Below, one piece after another: positions 33,950 to 43,300 of a DNA stretch of 64,000 nucleotides. Origin of the DNA: Bacillus sp. PAMC26568. Its GTDB lineage: Bacteria > Bacillota > Bacilli > Bacillales > Bacillaceae. A model generated the notes under the pieces. The model searched no databases. It was not told the origin of the DNA and was given only the letters and a program-made list of their open reading frames with translations. The DNA lies in the NCBI RefSeq assembly GCF_014235785.1, contig NZ_CP060137.1, positions 248,001 to 312,000 of the forward strand, read 5' to 3'. Position 1 is the first letter of the stretch; each line of letters begins with the position of its first letter. The translations under genes and the position numbers were made by a program.

Positions 33950-34783
33950 ATGAAAATATCGTTATTAATGGCTACAATAGGACGGGAAAAAGAAGTAGTT
34001 CGTTTTTTGAATACCTTAAAGCTCCAATCATTTACTAATTATGAATTAATTATAGTTGATCAAAATAAGGATAATAGAATAGATTCAATTCTAAAAGATT
34101 TTAGCTCACTTCCAATAAAGCACGTTAAGGTACAAATTAAAGGATTGTCTAAAGCAAGAAATATTGGATTGAAGTATGTAACAGGGGAAATTTTAGGATT
34201 TCCAGATGATGATTGCTGGTATTCGTCAGATACTCTGAAGAAAGTGCATAGTTTTTTTGTAGAAAATAAAAATTTCGCAATTTATACAGGTAGAAGTATA
34301 GATGAAGAAGGAAATGAATCAGCAGGGAAATTTAAAAAAGTATCTTCAGAAATTAACAAGAAAAATGTATGGGGAATGGGTATATCATTTACTGTATTTG
34401 TTAAACATGATTTAGTTGTAAAACACTCGATTCAGTTTGATGAATTATTAGGTGTTGGATCAGGTACTAAATATGGATCTGGTGAAGAAACTGATTTTAT
34501 CTTGCAGATTCTTGGAAAAGGATTAAGAGGGTATTATGACAGTGGTTTTAAGATTTATCATCCTAATCCTATTATGAAATATAATGAAAAAACATATAAT
34601 AGGGCAGTTCTCTATGGCGCAGGATTTATTAAAGTGATGAGAAAACATAATTATAATCTAGAAAAAGTATTATTTACTACAATTAAGCCGTTGTTAGGAG
34701 GCCTCGTGTTTTTTTTAATAAATCCTAAAAAAGCAAAATATTATTTTAGAAGTTTTCATGGAAGATTAAAAGGTTTTTCTTAA
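33950..34783 (+). CDS. Family 2 glycosyltransferase, second copy
   Basis: A 277-residue GT2 enzyme of a different subgroup from its neighbour. The N-terminus KISLLMATIGREKEVVRFL, ELIIVDQNKDNR, KGLSKARNIGLKYVTGEILGFPDDDCWY (DDD motif about residues 89-91) and WGMGISFTVFVK are characteristic; the C-terminal helix VLFTTIKPLLGGLVFFLINP is hydrophobic and probably membrane-associated. GTGGGTKYGSGEETDFILQ-type segment (GSGTKYGSGEETDF) is a conserved acceptor loop of this subgroup. It starts 15 bases after the preceding stop (GGATAG site), so the two are translationally linked. Confidence 0.9.
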   Translation: MKISLLMATIGREKEVVRFLNTLKLQSFTNYELIIVDQNKDNRIDSILKDFSSLPIKHVKVQIKGLSKARNIGLKYVTGEILGFPDDDCWYSSDTLKKVHSFFVENKNFAIYTGRSIDEEGNESAGKFKKVSSEINKKNVWGMGISFTVFVKHDLVVKHSIQFDELLGVGSGTKYGSGEETDFILQILGKGLRGYYDSGFKIYHPNPIMKYNEKTYNRAVLYGAGFIKVMRKHNYNLEKVLFTTIKPLLGGLVFFLINPKKAKYYFRSFHGRLKGFS

Positions 34784-34919
34784 CAAATAATCTAAAACGC
34801 CTGATACCATGTATTAGATATGATAAACATTAATATAAAGTGTTTTATAATAGTTTTTCTAAGAAAACTATATTTCTAATTTTAAATAGGTTTATTTCAC
34901 TTTTAAATTGAGGGATGAA

Positions 34920-36191
34920 ATGAGTAGAAAAAATGTGTTTAGAGTATTTTCTATTTTTGTAATATCAATAATACTTATAATATTGTTTAATATAACTAGT
35001 ATTTCCAATTTTATAATTGTTTGGTATTTTTGGTTGATAATTAGTTTGTATTTATACAACAATAGATTAGTTATTAGTATATATATAGTACTTACTATGT
35101 TTTCCACCTCTGCATATGTTGCAGCAAACTTAGGATATATTTATTTTTATATACCGAAAGAAATTATTGAAGAAGTAACGAGTAAAAGTTTGTTTTCAAT
35201 TCTTTTGTCATACTTAATAACTATTGCTCTACTAGAATTATTGGGTAATAAAAAGATGTTAAATTTAAAAGAAGTTAGCCAAAGATTTCAGAATGAAATT
35301 GAATGGATAGCTCCAAATAAAATTTTACTATTAAATTTTGTTCTACTGGTAATTTTAAGCTATTTTTATTTTAATTTACTTATTAATGTTGATATTAATA
35401 GTTTTATTACTAATCCAAGGGCGGTTAAACAACAAGTTTATGGTGTGGTCGCTGAGCACTATTTTCAAGTTTTTATTTTTCCTACCACGTTGATTATGGT
35501 GTTAAGATTTATAAAAACAAAAAGTAAGTTCAATTTTATAAGTATTATTTTACTAATTTTATTATGGATTCCGTTAGTATTGATTGGTGAAAGAAAAGTT
35601 CTATACTTAATTGTATTGGGTATATTATTATTTGGTGGTTTTAAGCCCCAAAAAATAATATCCGTAGGAATTGTGAGTTTGTTATTCTTCTTATTTTTAC
35701 CCTTGGTAAGAGAAGGATGGTTAGGATTTGATGACTGGATTTTATCATTCCACGAGTTTATCTTACCGCAATACTTTAGTTTCCTACTTCATACCTTACA
35801 TCCCTCTGTGTTAGAGACAATATCAAGTACATCAGGGTATTTGACAGGTGCACAGGCTTTGTTACCCTCTTTTTTTAGAATCTTTCAATATGAGCCTTTG
35901 GGATTGAGTTTTTATAATTTAGATTTAACCAATGTAGGTATAGCTGCAAATCCTATTGGAGAAGCTTATATAAACTTTGGGGAAAAGGGATATTTTATTT
36001 TCTCATTTTTGTTTTCATGTACATTAATTCTATTATTTTATTTTTCTGAAAAAAACTATTTATTTTGGATAGTGGGATTGCCATATACGTTTTTAGCAGG
36101 AAGAAGTGATTTATGGATTAGTTTCTTTTTTATAATATATTCATATTTACTATTAAGTATTTTGATGACAAGAAAAAAAATTATAAAGTGA
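34920..36191 (+). CDS. Wzy-type polysaccharide polymerase (O-antigen polymerase family)
   Basis: A 423-residue membrane protein with about 11-12 hydrophobic helices and a large central region between them. Segments such as LIGERKVLYLIVLGILLFGG, followed by a soluble loop with STSGYLTGAQALLPSFFR and the late motif NPIGEAYINFGEKGYF, fit the O-antigen polymerase/oligosaccharide repeat polymerase family, which is very variable. With the flippase at 31439 it makes a Wzx/Wzy-dependent pathway. The ATG at 34920 follows TGAGGGATG; a TTG at 34908 is the alternative. Identity rests on topology and context. Confidence 0.78.
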   Translation: MSRKNVFRVFSIFVISIILIILFNITSISNFIIVWYFWLIISLYLYNNRLVISIYIVLTMFSTSAYVAANLGYIYFYIPKEIIEEVTSKSLFSILLSYLITIALLELLGNKKMLNLKEVSQRFQNEIEWIAPNKILLLNFVLLVILSYFYFNLLINVDINSFITNPRAVKQQVYGVVAEHYFQVFIFPTTLIMVLRFIKTKSKFNFISIILLILLWIPLVLIGERKVLYLIVLGILLFGGFKPQKIISVGIVSLLFFLFLPLVREGWLGFDDWILSFHEFILPQYFSFLLHTLHPSVLETISSTSGYLTGAQALLPSFFRIFQYEPLGLSFYNLDLTNVGIAANPIGEAYINFGEKGYFIFSFLFSCTLILLFYFSEKNYLFWIVGLPYTFLAGRSDLWISFFFIIYSYLLLSILMTRKKIIK

Positions 36192-36593
36192 GTCCGAAGG
36201 AAAGTTATGATTCTCTTGAAGTAATTTGTAATTATTGTGTTATTAAGGTGTTGGAATGTTAGAGTTATGGAGGCAGAAAACGTTAAATGAACATTTATGG
36301 AAGGGAATAGATGAAAGTGCTTTCCACGCCAAAAGGCTTCGTTCCGTTCTTATAAGAATGTATTATTAATCTATCTTATTTGGTGCGAAAATATGCTAGG
36401 ATGGATTGTCCTTTAATAGTTCTCTACAACACTCTGTAGGGAATTTAACTACTTTGCAATTTTATAGAGGTTATTTACCAGATTATATTAGTCATTTTTT
36501 TTCTATAATTACCATGTAGTTAAAAAAATGAAAATACTATAAATCGAAATAAATGCTATTTAAGTGATTATTTTGATATGTTGAGGTTGATTT
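36192..36593 (+). other. Intergenic junction in the EPS locus
   Basis: About 400 bases without a clear gene. A 37-codon frame (ATG 36256 to TAA 36369) has only a weak ribosome site (AAGGTG) and reads LELWRQKTLNEHLWKGIDE..., which may be a remnant of a lost gene. TCTCTACA/TGTAGGGA (36420-36441 area) is a weak hairpin. The break lies between the Wzy gene and the next transferases and is a natural place for a rearrangement. Confidence 0.4.
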
Positions 36594-37667
36594 ATGGGTA
36601 TTCTTATAAATGGTCGTTTTTTAACTCAAAAAATTACAGGTGTTCAACGCTTTGCATACGAAATATTAAATGAGTTAAACCAGAATTTAAGGGTTATTAA
36701 AGAGCTAAATATAAAAATCATTACCCCTAATTATTATGACGAACGAAATTATCCTTTTAAAAATATTCCATTAGAAAAAAAAGGATCTATGAAAAGTCAC
36801 ATATGGGAACAATCAATTCTTCACAATTTTAGTGAAGATGAATTACTTATAAATTTATGTAATACTGCTCCTATATTTAGAAAAAATCAGATAAATGTCA
36901 TCCATGATGTAGCTATTCATGCTAATCCTGATACATTCTCTGTTGCTTTTAGACTTTGGTACAAAATTATGTTTTGGGGAATGGCGAAATTTTCAAAAAG
37001 AATTATTACTGTTTCAAATTTTTCAAAGTCTGAAATTATAAAATATTTATCTGTTCCTGAAGAACGAGTGAATGTGATGCCTGAAGGTAAAGAACAGATT
37101 TTACGGATTAAATCTGATTGTTCTATTTTAGAGCGTCACGATTTAAAATCAGACAGTTACTTATTAGCTGTTAGCAGCTTAAATCCTAATAAAAATTTTA
37201 GAGCAATTATTGAAGCTATCAAATATCTACCAAAAAATATTAAAGTTGTGATTGCTGGTGGAAGTAATAGCAAAGTGTTTCAACAAGACTTTAATGAAAC
37301 AGATGTGGAAGCTGTCTTTGTGGGTTATGTCTCTGATGAAGAATTAAAAGCATTATACGAAAATGCTTATTGCTTTATTTACCCATCCTTTTATGAAGGT
37401 TTTGGTTTACCACCACTGGAAGCAATGACATGTGGTTGTCCAGTTATATCATCTAATACAACCTCGTTGCCTGAAGTTGGTGGGGATGCAGTTTTGTATG
37501 TAGATCCCCATCAACCTAAACAAATTGCTGAACATGTCAATCGTATGTTATTTGATCAATCTTTTCGTGATGAAATGATTGAAAAAGGATATAAACAAGC
37601 TACAAAGTATACTTGGAAGAAAGCATTAAAAGAACTTTTAAGTAACATTGAGGAAGTGAATAAATGA
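36594..37667 (+). CDS. Family 4 glycosyltransferase
   Basis: A 357-residue GT-B fold enzyme (GT4). ILINGRFLTQKITGVQRFA at the N-terminus is the mannosyltransferase-like opening, YLLAVSSLNPNKNFRAIIEA marks the donor domain, and FYEGFGLPPLEAMTCGCPVI (EX7E motif, about residues 274-293) is the retaining active site. It probably uses GDP-mannose, given manC downstream, though UDP sugars are possible. Start ATG 36594 after TTGAGGTTG. The stop overlaps the next start (ATGA at 37664-37667). Confidence 0.9.
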   Translation: MGILINGRFLTQKITGVQRFAYEILNELNQNLRVIKELNIKIITPNYYDERNYPFKNIPLEKKGSMKSHIWEQSILHNFSEDELLINLCNTAPIFRKNQINVIHDVAIHANPDTFSVAFRLWYKIMFWGMAKFSKRIITVSNFSKSEIIKYLSVPEERVNVMPEGKEQILRIKSDCSILERHDLKSDSYLLAVSSLNPNKNFRAIIEAIKYLPKNIKVVIAGGSNSKVFQQDFNETDVEAVFVGYVSDEELKALYENAYCFIYPSFYEGFGLPPLEAMTCGCPVISSNTTSLPEVGGDAVLYVDPHQPKQIAEHVNRMLFDQSFRDEMIEKGYKQATKYTWKKALKELLSNIEEVNK

Positions 37668-38806
37668 AGATAGCTATCATCCACGACTGGATCGTCACAT
37701 ATGCCGGGGCAGAAAAGGTTTTGGAACAAATGCTGGAAATTTATCCAGAAGCTGATCTGTTCAGTCTAGTTGATTTCGTAGAGCCAGGACAAAGGGAATT
37801 TATCAAGAACAAGCCCGTTAGGACAACATTTATTCAGAGACTGCCTATGGCGAAGAAACGATATCGTAATTATTTACCGCTTATGCCTAGAGCAATTGAA
37901 CAATTAGATGTATCCGCGTATGATGTTGTGATTTCCAGTTCTCATGCGGTGGCGAAAGGTGTAATTACCGGGCCGGATCAGATTCATATTTCATATGTTC
38001 ATTCACCGATTCGGTATGCTTGGGATTTACAGCATCAATACTTAGTCGAAGCAGGATTGGATAAGGGTTTAAAAGGTATGTTGGTAAGAAATATGCTTTA
38101 TCATATCCGGAATTGGGATTATCGGACAGCTAATGGAGTCGACTACTTTCTATCGAATTCGAATTTTATTGGACGCCGTATTTGGAAAGTTTATCGACGG
38201 AAGTCTGAAACAATTTACCCACCTGTTGATGTCTCAGCTTTTACATTGCATAACAAGAAAGAAGATTTTTATTTAACTGCTTCTCGTATGGTGCCATATA
38301 AAAAGATTGATCTTATTGTTAAATCATTTAACCAGATGCCGGATAAAAAGTTGATCGTGATTGGCGACGGACCGGATTTTGAAAAGATAAAATCAAAAGC
38401 AGGTCGTAATATTGAGTTACTTGGATATCAATCGTTTGACGTTCTCAAAGATCATATGCAAAGGGCGAAAGCGTTTGTTTTTGCCGCGGAAGAAGATTTC
38501 GGCATTACGCCTGTCGAAGCGCAGGCTTGTGGAACTCCGGTTATTGCATTTGGAAAAGGTGGAGCACTTGAAACTGTTGTCTCATACAAACATTCTACTA
38601 AGCCGACGGGGCTCTTTTTTTATGAACAAAAAACGGACGCTGTTATAAAGGCCGTTTACGAGTTTGAAGAAAATGAAAAATGTTTTAAATCAGAATTCTG
38701 CAGAGAAAATGCGATTCGTTTTTCTCCTGAGAGGTTTAAGGAGGATTTCAAAAAATTTGCAGATGAGAAAATTGCTAAATTTTTTCTGGAAAATGGAGGA
38801 AAATAA
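37664..38806 (+). CDS. Family 4 glycosyltransferase, WbaZ-like mannosyltransferase
   Basis: A 380-residue GT4 enzyme. IAIIHDWIVTYAGAEKVLEQ at the N-terminus and YVHSPIRYAWDL are typical of the mannosyltransferases of the WbaZ/MtfB type; EEDFGITPVEAQACGTPVIA (about residues 275-294) is the EX7E catalytic motif and KGGALETV follows. The ATG overlaps the previous stop by 4 bases, and the stop TAA abuts the GTG of manC without spacing. From here base composition becomes less AT-rich. The manC neighbour suggests GDP-mannose as donor, an inference. Confidence 0.91.
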   Translation: MKIAIIHDWIVTYAGAEKVLEQMLEIYPEADLFSLVDFVEPGQREFIKNKPVRTTFIQRLPMAKKRYRNYLPLMPRAIEQLDVSAYDVVISSSHAVAKGVITGPDQIHISYVHSPIRYAWDLQHQYLVEAGLDKGLKGMLVRNMLYHIRNWDYRTANGVDYFLSNSNFIGRRIWKVYRRKSETIYPPVDVSAFTLHNKKEDFYLTASRMVPYKKIDLIVKSFNQMPDKKLIVIGDGPDFEKIKSKAGRNIELLGYQSFDVLKDHMQRAKAFVFAAEEDFGITPVEAQACGTPVIAFGKGGALETVVSYKHSTKPTGLFFYEQKTDAVIKAVYEFEENEKCFKSEFCRENAIRFSPERFKEDFKKFADEKIAKFFLENGGK

Positions 38807-40183
38807 GTGAAGCTAGTTCTATTATCAGGTGGTTCTGGTAAACGCCTTTGGCCACTATCAAACGATGCTCGTTCTAAACAATTTTTAAAACTATTAGAAA
38901 ATGAAAGTGATATGCTTCAATCAATGGTTCAGCGTGTATGGGGGCAGTTAGGAAATGTTGACTTAGCTGATTCAGCTGTTATTGCAACAAGTAAATCCCA
39001 AGTAGACATGATCCAGAACCAACTTGATGGCCACATTGGTTTAATTATTGAACCAAGCCGTCGCGATACATTTCCTGCTATTGCTCTTGCTGCATCTTAC
39101 GTATATACAGTGAAAAAAGTTAGTTTAGACGAAGTAGTAGCTGTATTACCGGTAGATCCCTATGTTCATGATGGCTTTTTTGAACGTGTAAAAGATTTGG
39201 AGATTGTTGTTCAGAAAAATGATGCACAATTAGCTCTAATTGGTGTCCAGCCAACTTATCCATCTTCTAAATATGGTTATATTGTTCCAACTAATGAAGT
39301 AGGTACAGTCGAGCACCGTCAAGTAAGTTGCTTTACTGAAAAGCCAACAGAAGCTAAAGCTCAGGAATTAATAAATAATGGAGCTCTATGGAACTGTGGT
39401 GTTTTTGCATTCAAATTAGGTTATATTATTCATATTTTAGAAAAAAAAGGATTGCCAACTGATTATGAAGAACTGTTAAAACAATATGATCAACTTCCGA
39501 AAATTAGCTTTGATTACGAAGTTGTAGAAAAAACAGAGAATATTGTTGTACTTCCATATGATGGTTATTGGAAAGACCTTGGTACTTGGAACACGTTAAC
39601 GGAAGAAATGGGTTCCAATCAAATCGGTAAAGGTGTTATTAGTGAGGATTCTGTTAATACTCACTTAATTAATGAATTGGATATTCCAGTTACTGTTTTA
39701 GGATTGTCTAATGTAGTGGTAGCGGCAAGTCCAGATGGTATTTTAGTAGCAGACAAGGATTCTAGCCCTCGCATTAAAGAGCTAGTCGGTGATTTTGATA
39801 ATCGTCCAATGTATGAAGAACGCCGCTGGGGATGGTACCGTGTTTTAGACCATACGAAGTTTGAAGAGGGCAACGAAGTTTTAACAAAACGTATTCGAAT
39901 TAGGGCAGGCAGTAACTTAAGCTATCAATTTCACAGCCTTCGTAATGAAGTATGGACGATTGTTAAAGGTGAAGGTATATTTGCTTTAAATGGCCAGTTA
40001 AATGTTGTTCGTCCTGGGGATGTGCTTCAAATTAAGAAAGGAGAACATCATGCAGTGAAGGCTATTTCCGATTTAGAGTTTATTGAAGTTCAAAGTGGAA
40101 TAGAATTAATTGAAGAAGATATAGTACGTGTGTATATGAAGTGGGAAGAAATAGAAGACCATTGTTTTTCACTAATAAAATAA
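38807..40183 (+). CDS. manC: Mannose-1-phosphate guanylyltransferase / mannose-6-phosphate isomerase (type II)
   Basis: A 458-residue bifunctional enzyme making GDP-mannose. The N-terminal guanylyltransferase domain has VLLSGGSGKRLWPLSNDARS (pyrophosphorylase signature) and FTEKP with the nucleotide-binding GVQPTYPSSKYGYI; the C-terminal cupin/isomerase domain has RWGWYRVLD, LSYQFHSLRNEVWTIVKGEG and RPGDVLQIKKGEHHAV. GTG start directly after the previous stop. Provides the donor for the GT4 enzymes. There is no gmd or other GDP-mannose modifying gene in the window, so mannose itself is probably used. A 145-base gap follows. Confidence 0.93.
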   Translation: MKLVLLSGGSGKRLWPLSNDARSKQFLKLLENESDMLQSMVQRVWGQLGNVDLADSAVIATSKSQVDMIQNQLDGHIGLIIEPSRRDTFPAIALAASYVYTVKKVSLDEVVAVLPVDPYVHDGFFERVKDLEIVVQKNDAQLALIGVQPTYPSSKYGYIVPTNEVGTVEHRQVSCFTEKPTEAKAQELINNGALWNCGVFAFKLGYIIHILEKKGLPTDYEELLKQYDQLPKISFDYEVVEKTENIVVLPYDGYWKDLGTWNTLTEEMGSNQIGKGVISEDSVNTHLINELDIPVTVLGLSNVVVAASPDGILVADKDSSPRIKELVGDFDNRPMYEERRWGWYRVLDHTKFEEGNEVLTKRIRIRAGSNLSYQFHSLRNEVWTIVKGEGIFALNGQLNVVRPGDVLQIKKGEHHAVKAISDLEFIEVQSGIELIEEDIVRVYMKWEEIEDHCFSLIK

Positions 40184-40328
40184 TCTTCTAACAATTGTAG
40201 TATTTTTATATTTTCGGACTTCTAAGTAAAATTGATTTTATAGTTTAATAAATATCAGAAGGTTATGAAAAAAGTAACTCAATACTAGTAGGAAAGAGAA
40301 TGGCTCTTAATACAGGAGGTGGAATAAA

Positions 40329-41306
40329 ATGATCTTAGTCATCGGCGGGGCTGGCTACATAGGCAGTCACGTAGCAAAAGAACTCATCAAAACGGAAGAG
40401 GTCGTAGTTCTGGACAACCTATCAACAGGCCATCGCTGGGCAGTTGATGAAAGGGCAGTGTTTGTTGAAGGTGATTTAGGGAATGTGGAAGATCTGAGAT
40501 CCCTATTTACTTCTTATTCTATTGACGCTGTTATGCACTTTGCAGCAAGTAGTTTAGTAGGGGAATCAGTAACAAATCCTTTGAAATATTATATGAATAA
40601 TGTTTCTTCAACGTTAACATTACTAAATACGATGTTAGAGTTTAATATTAACAAATTTATCTTTTCGTCTACGGCAGCCACTTATGGTATTCCAGATGTA
40701 GATATGATTATGGAAGAAACAACGACTAATCCTATTAATCCTTATGGGCAATCTAAATTAATGGTTGAACATATTCTTGCTGATTTAGCAAAAGCAGTAG
40801 GATTGAAATATGTTATCTTCCGTTACTTTAATGCCGCTGGGGCTTTCAAGTTGGGTGAAATTGGAGAAGAGCATGATCCCGAGACTCACCTTATCCCAAT
40901 TATCCTTCAACATCTTCTTGGACAGCGTGAGCAAATCTCAATATTTGGATCGGACTATGACACTGCAGACGGGACCTGTATTCGTGATTATATACATGTA
41001 ACGGATTTGGCAAATGCTCACATACTTGGGTTAGAAGCTTTACTTAATGGTAAGAAAGATACAGCTACTTATAACCTTGGAAATGGTCTTGGCTATTCTG
41101 TTAAAGAAGTGGTTGAAATGTGCGAAAAGGTAACAGGTAAGAATGCAAATGTTGTAATGAGTGAGCGAAGAGCAGGTGACCCTGCTAGGCTTGTTGCTTC
41201 TTCAGAGAGAATATACAAAGAACTTGGCTGGAAAGCTGAATATTCATTAGATGAAATTATTTCAACAGCTTGGAATTGGCATCAAACTAGAGTTCAGGTA
41301 AAGTAA
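40329..41306 (+). CDS. galE: UDP-glucose 4-epimerase GalE
   Basis: A 325-residue short-chain epimerase. GGAGYIGSHV (NAD site), FSSTAATYG with the Ser/Thr, and the catalytic YGQSK (Tyr148-type, about residue 143), then FRYFNAAGA and RDYIHVTDLANAH are the GalE signature. It interconverts UDP-glucose and UDP-galactose, which supplies UDP-galactose to the EPS transferases from the UDP-glucose made by GtaB. GGAGGTGG at 40315-40322 is the ribosome site for ATG 40329. A clear terminator follows at 41320. Confidence 0.94.
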   Translation: MILVIGGAGYIGSHVAKELIKTEEVVVLDNLSTGHRWAVDERAVFVEGDLGNVEDLRSLFTSYSIDAVMHFAASSLVGESVTNPLKYYMNNVSSTLTLLNTMLEFNINKFIFSSTAATYGIPDVDMIMEETTTNPINPYGQSKLMVEHILADLAKAVGLKYVIFRYFNAAGAFKLGEIGEEHDPETHLIPIILQHLLGQREQISIFGSDYDTADGTCIRDYIHVTDLANAHILGLEALLNGKKDTATYNLGNGLGYSVKEVVEMCEKVTGKNANVVMSERRAGDPARLVASSERIYKELGWKAEYSLDEIISTAWNWHQTRVQVK

Positions 41307-41319
41307 TAATATTTAATAG

Positions 41320-41350
41320 GGCTGCATCTATTTGATGCAGCTTTATTTAA
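41320..41350 (+). terminator. Intrinsic terminator after galE
   Basis: GCTGCATC (41322-41329) pairs with GATGCAGC (41335-41342), flanked by AG and TTTATTTAA. Confidence 0.83.
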
Positions 41351-41395
41351 GTGTGTAGTTTATAAAACAAAGTTACATAGAAAGAAGGAATCCGC

Positions 41396-42346
41396 GTGAT
41401 ACAATCACCTCTATTTCTGACTCCACTTTTCCAAGACCGCATCTGGGGAGGAACTTCATTAAAAGACCAATTCTGTTACGACATCCCAACTAAAACAACA
41501 GGTGAATGCTGGGCCATTTCTGCCCATCCAAATGGACAAAGTGTTGTTTCAGCCGGAGAGTATGCTGGAAAAACATTAGGTCAATTATGGGATGAAAATC
41601 GCGAATTGTTTGGCGGAGTGAAAGGGAAAACATTCCCTCTGCTAACGAAGATTCTTGACGCCAACAAAGACCTCTCTGTTCAAGTGCATCCAAATGATGA
41701 ATACGCAAATGATAACGAAAATGGCGAACTAGGAAAAACGGAATGCTGGTACATAATTGACTGTAAAGAAGGAGCAGACATGATTTACGGTCATAATGCT
41801 GCTTCTAAAGAAGAACTAATCCAGATGGTGAACAGCGGGGAATGGAATTCTCTATTACGCCGCGTGAAAATTAAGCCTGGTGATTTCTTTTATGTGCCAA
41901 GCGGTACGATTCACGCATTGTGTGAAGGTACGCTTGTCCTAGAAACACAGCAAAGCTCTGATACCACATATCGTGTTTATGATTACGATCGGACGGATGA
42001 CGAAGGAAACAAGCGGGAATTGCATCTAGAGAAGGCAATTGATGTAATTACTGTCCCTCATGTTGATGGCAAGAATCATCCAGCTGTAGCTAAGATGAAA
42101 GATGTAACCATTACTACTTTTGTAGAAGAACAGTATTTTACTGTCTACAAATGGGAAGTAAACGGACAAGCATCATTAACGCAGGACCATCCCTTCCTTC
42201 TCTGCAGCGTGATTGAAGGAGAAGGTGATCTAATTCACGAAGGTCAATCCTACCCTCTTCAAAAGGGAACTCATTTCATTTTGCCTGCTGAGACAGGAAT
42301 GTTCTCGATTAATGGAATTTGTGAATTGATCGTTTCACATATTTAA
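41396..42346 (+). CDS. manA: Mannose-6-phosphate isomerase ManA, class I
   Basis: A 316-residue zinc cupin enzyme interconverting fructose-6-phosphate and mannose-6-phosphate. FLTPLFQDRIWGGTSLK at the N-terminus, QVHPNDEYA (metal ligand loop), GKTECWYIIDCKEGA and KPGDFFYVPSGTIHALCEGTLVLE are strongly conserved with B. subtilis ManA/Pmi. GTG start at 41396 after AAAGAAGGAATCC. It joins the EPS locus to the central pool and may partly overlap the isomerase function of manC. The following terminator is shared with the convergent rpiR-type gene. Confidence 0.95.
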   Translation: MIQSPLFLTPLFQDRIWGGTSLKDQFCYDIPTKTTGECWAISAHPNGQSVVSAGEYAGKTLGQLWDENRELFGGVKGKTFPLLTKILDANKDLSVQVHPNDEYANDNENGELGKTECWYIIDCKEGADMIYGHNAASKEELIQMVNSGEWNSLLRRVKIKPGDFFYVPSGTIHALCEGTLVLETQQSSDTTYRVYDYDRTDDEGNKRELHLEKAIDVITVPHVDGKNHPAVAKMKDVTITTFVEEQYFTVYKWEVNGQASLTQDHPFLLCSVIEGEGDLIHEGQSYPLQKGTHFILPAETGMFSINGICELIVSHI

Positions 42347-42352
42347 ATCAAC

Positions 42353-42392
42353 AGAGAGAATTCTTTTCAAAGAGTTCTCTCTTATTTTTTCT
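42353..42392 (+). terminator. Shared terminator between manA and the RpiR-type regulator
   Basis: AGAGAGAATTCTT pairs with AAGAGTTCTCTCT (with wobble) around a short loop, followed by TTATTTTTTCTCC on the plus strand. It overlaps the stop of the minus-strand gene. Confidence 0.82.
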
Positions 42393-43191
42393 CCAATCCA
42401 CCCAAAAACAAAGAATAAATCATATAAACAGAGTTCACCACACTTAACATGCTCAATTCCTCAATAATCGGCGATTTATAAGTGGTAACCTTCCGATTGC
42501 TGACCCGAATGATATCATCTGCATTTTTAGCTAGAAAAGATTCGTCATTTCCTGTGATGGCAACGATGGGTATGCCTTTCTCCTTAAGTGTTTTTACTAA
42601 TCTCACTATAAATCTAGTTTGGCCTGAGAACGATATGACCACCGCAACGTCTGATGAAGTTAAGGATTCAGCATCGGCAATCTGGTTTTCATGATTGCTG
42701 TAGGCAGTCGAGTATTTACCGAGTCTCATAAATTTAAACTGGGCGTTTCGTGCAATGACATGGGAAAAGGTAACACCAAAGAATGAAACCTTTTTCGAGC
42801 GGTGGATACGTTTGACAATCTCCAGGATTTCTTTTGAATTCATAAGCTCGCTTGTTTCCTGCAGTGATTTTTGCACGTCGTGAAAATACGTTTGGAGCTG
42901 GTCTTCGTTTAATCTTTCCTCTATTTCTGTGTAGTCTACCTCTGAATCATTGAATTCAATATAGGTTCTTGCATATTCTTTTAGTTCTTTAAAGGAAATA
43001 TTTTCAAACTTTTTGCAAAAACGAGTAATGGTGGCTGGCGACGTATGGCAAGCTTCAGCAAGCTGATAGATCGACATGCCAGGAATTTTATCAACATTTC
43101 GTAATATGTATTCGGCGATGACAATCTCTGAATTAGTATGATCCGTTGAAGATTCAATAAAGTTAAGTAATTTGGCTATAAAGTTGTACAT
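42382..43191 (-). CDS. RpiR-family transcriptional regulator of the alpha-glucoside operon
   Basis: A 269-residue protein. The N-terminal HTH (RpiR type) spans about residues 15-75, with ACHTSPATITRFCKKFENISFKELK; the C-terminal SIS domain has SKKVSFFGVTFSHVIARNAQ and VVISFSGQTRFIVRLVKTLKEKGIPIVAITG, a sugar-phosphate-binding fold. Divergent from the GH4-PTS genes, it probably senses a phosphosugar such as maltose-6'-phosphate or glucose-6-phosphate, as GlvR (MalR) does in B. subtilis. ATG 43191 is preferred to TTG 43194; GGGGGCTC is the ribosome site. A palindrome lies in the divergent promoter region (43242-43268). Confidence 0.9.
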   Translation of the reverse strand: MYNFIAKLLNFIESSTDHTNSEIVIAEYILRNVDKIPGMSIYQLAEACHTSPATITRFCKKFENISFKELKEYARTYIEFNDSEVDYTEIEERLNEDQLQTYFHDVQKSLQETSELMNSKEILEIVKRIHRSKKVSFFGVTFSHVIARNAQFKFMRLGKYSTAYSNHENQIADAESLTSSDVAVVISFSGQTRFIVRLVKTLKEKGIPIVAITGNDESFLAKNADDIIRVSNRKVTTYKSPIIEELSMLSVVNSVYMIYSLFLGGLEKK

Positions 43192-43241
43192 CAATGAGCC
43201 CCCGTTACATTTTCCTATTGTTCATATAGGCCTTTCTTGAT

Positions 43242-43268
43242 GAAAAGTTTCATAAAATGAAACTTTTC
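43242..43268 (+). promoter_or_regulatory. Palindromic operator in the rpiR/GH4 divergent region
   Basis: GAAAAGTTTCAT (43242-43253) and ATGAAACTTTTC (43257-43268) are a perfect 12-bp inverted repeat with 3 bases between. The place and the TGAAAC core fit an RpiR-type operator for the regulator at 42382. Confidence 0.8.
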
Positions 43269-43300
43269 TATTATTTCTAAGTCTCCTTGGTATGATGTTC

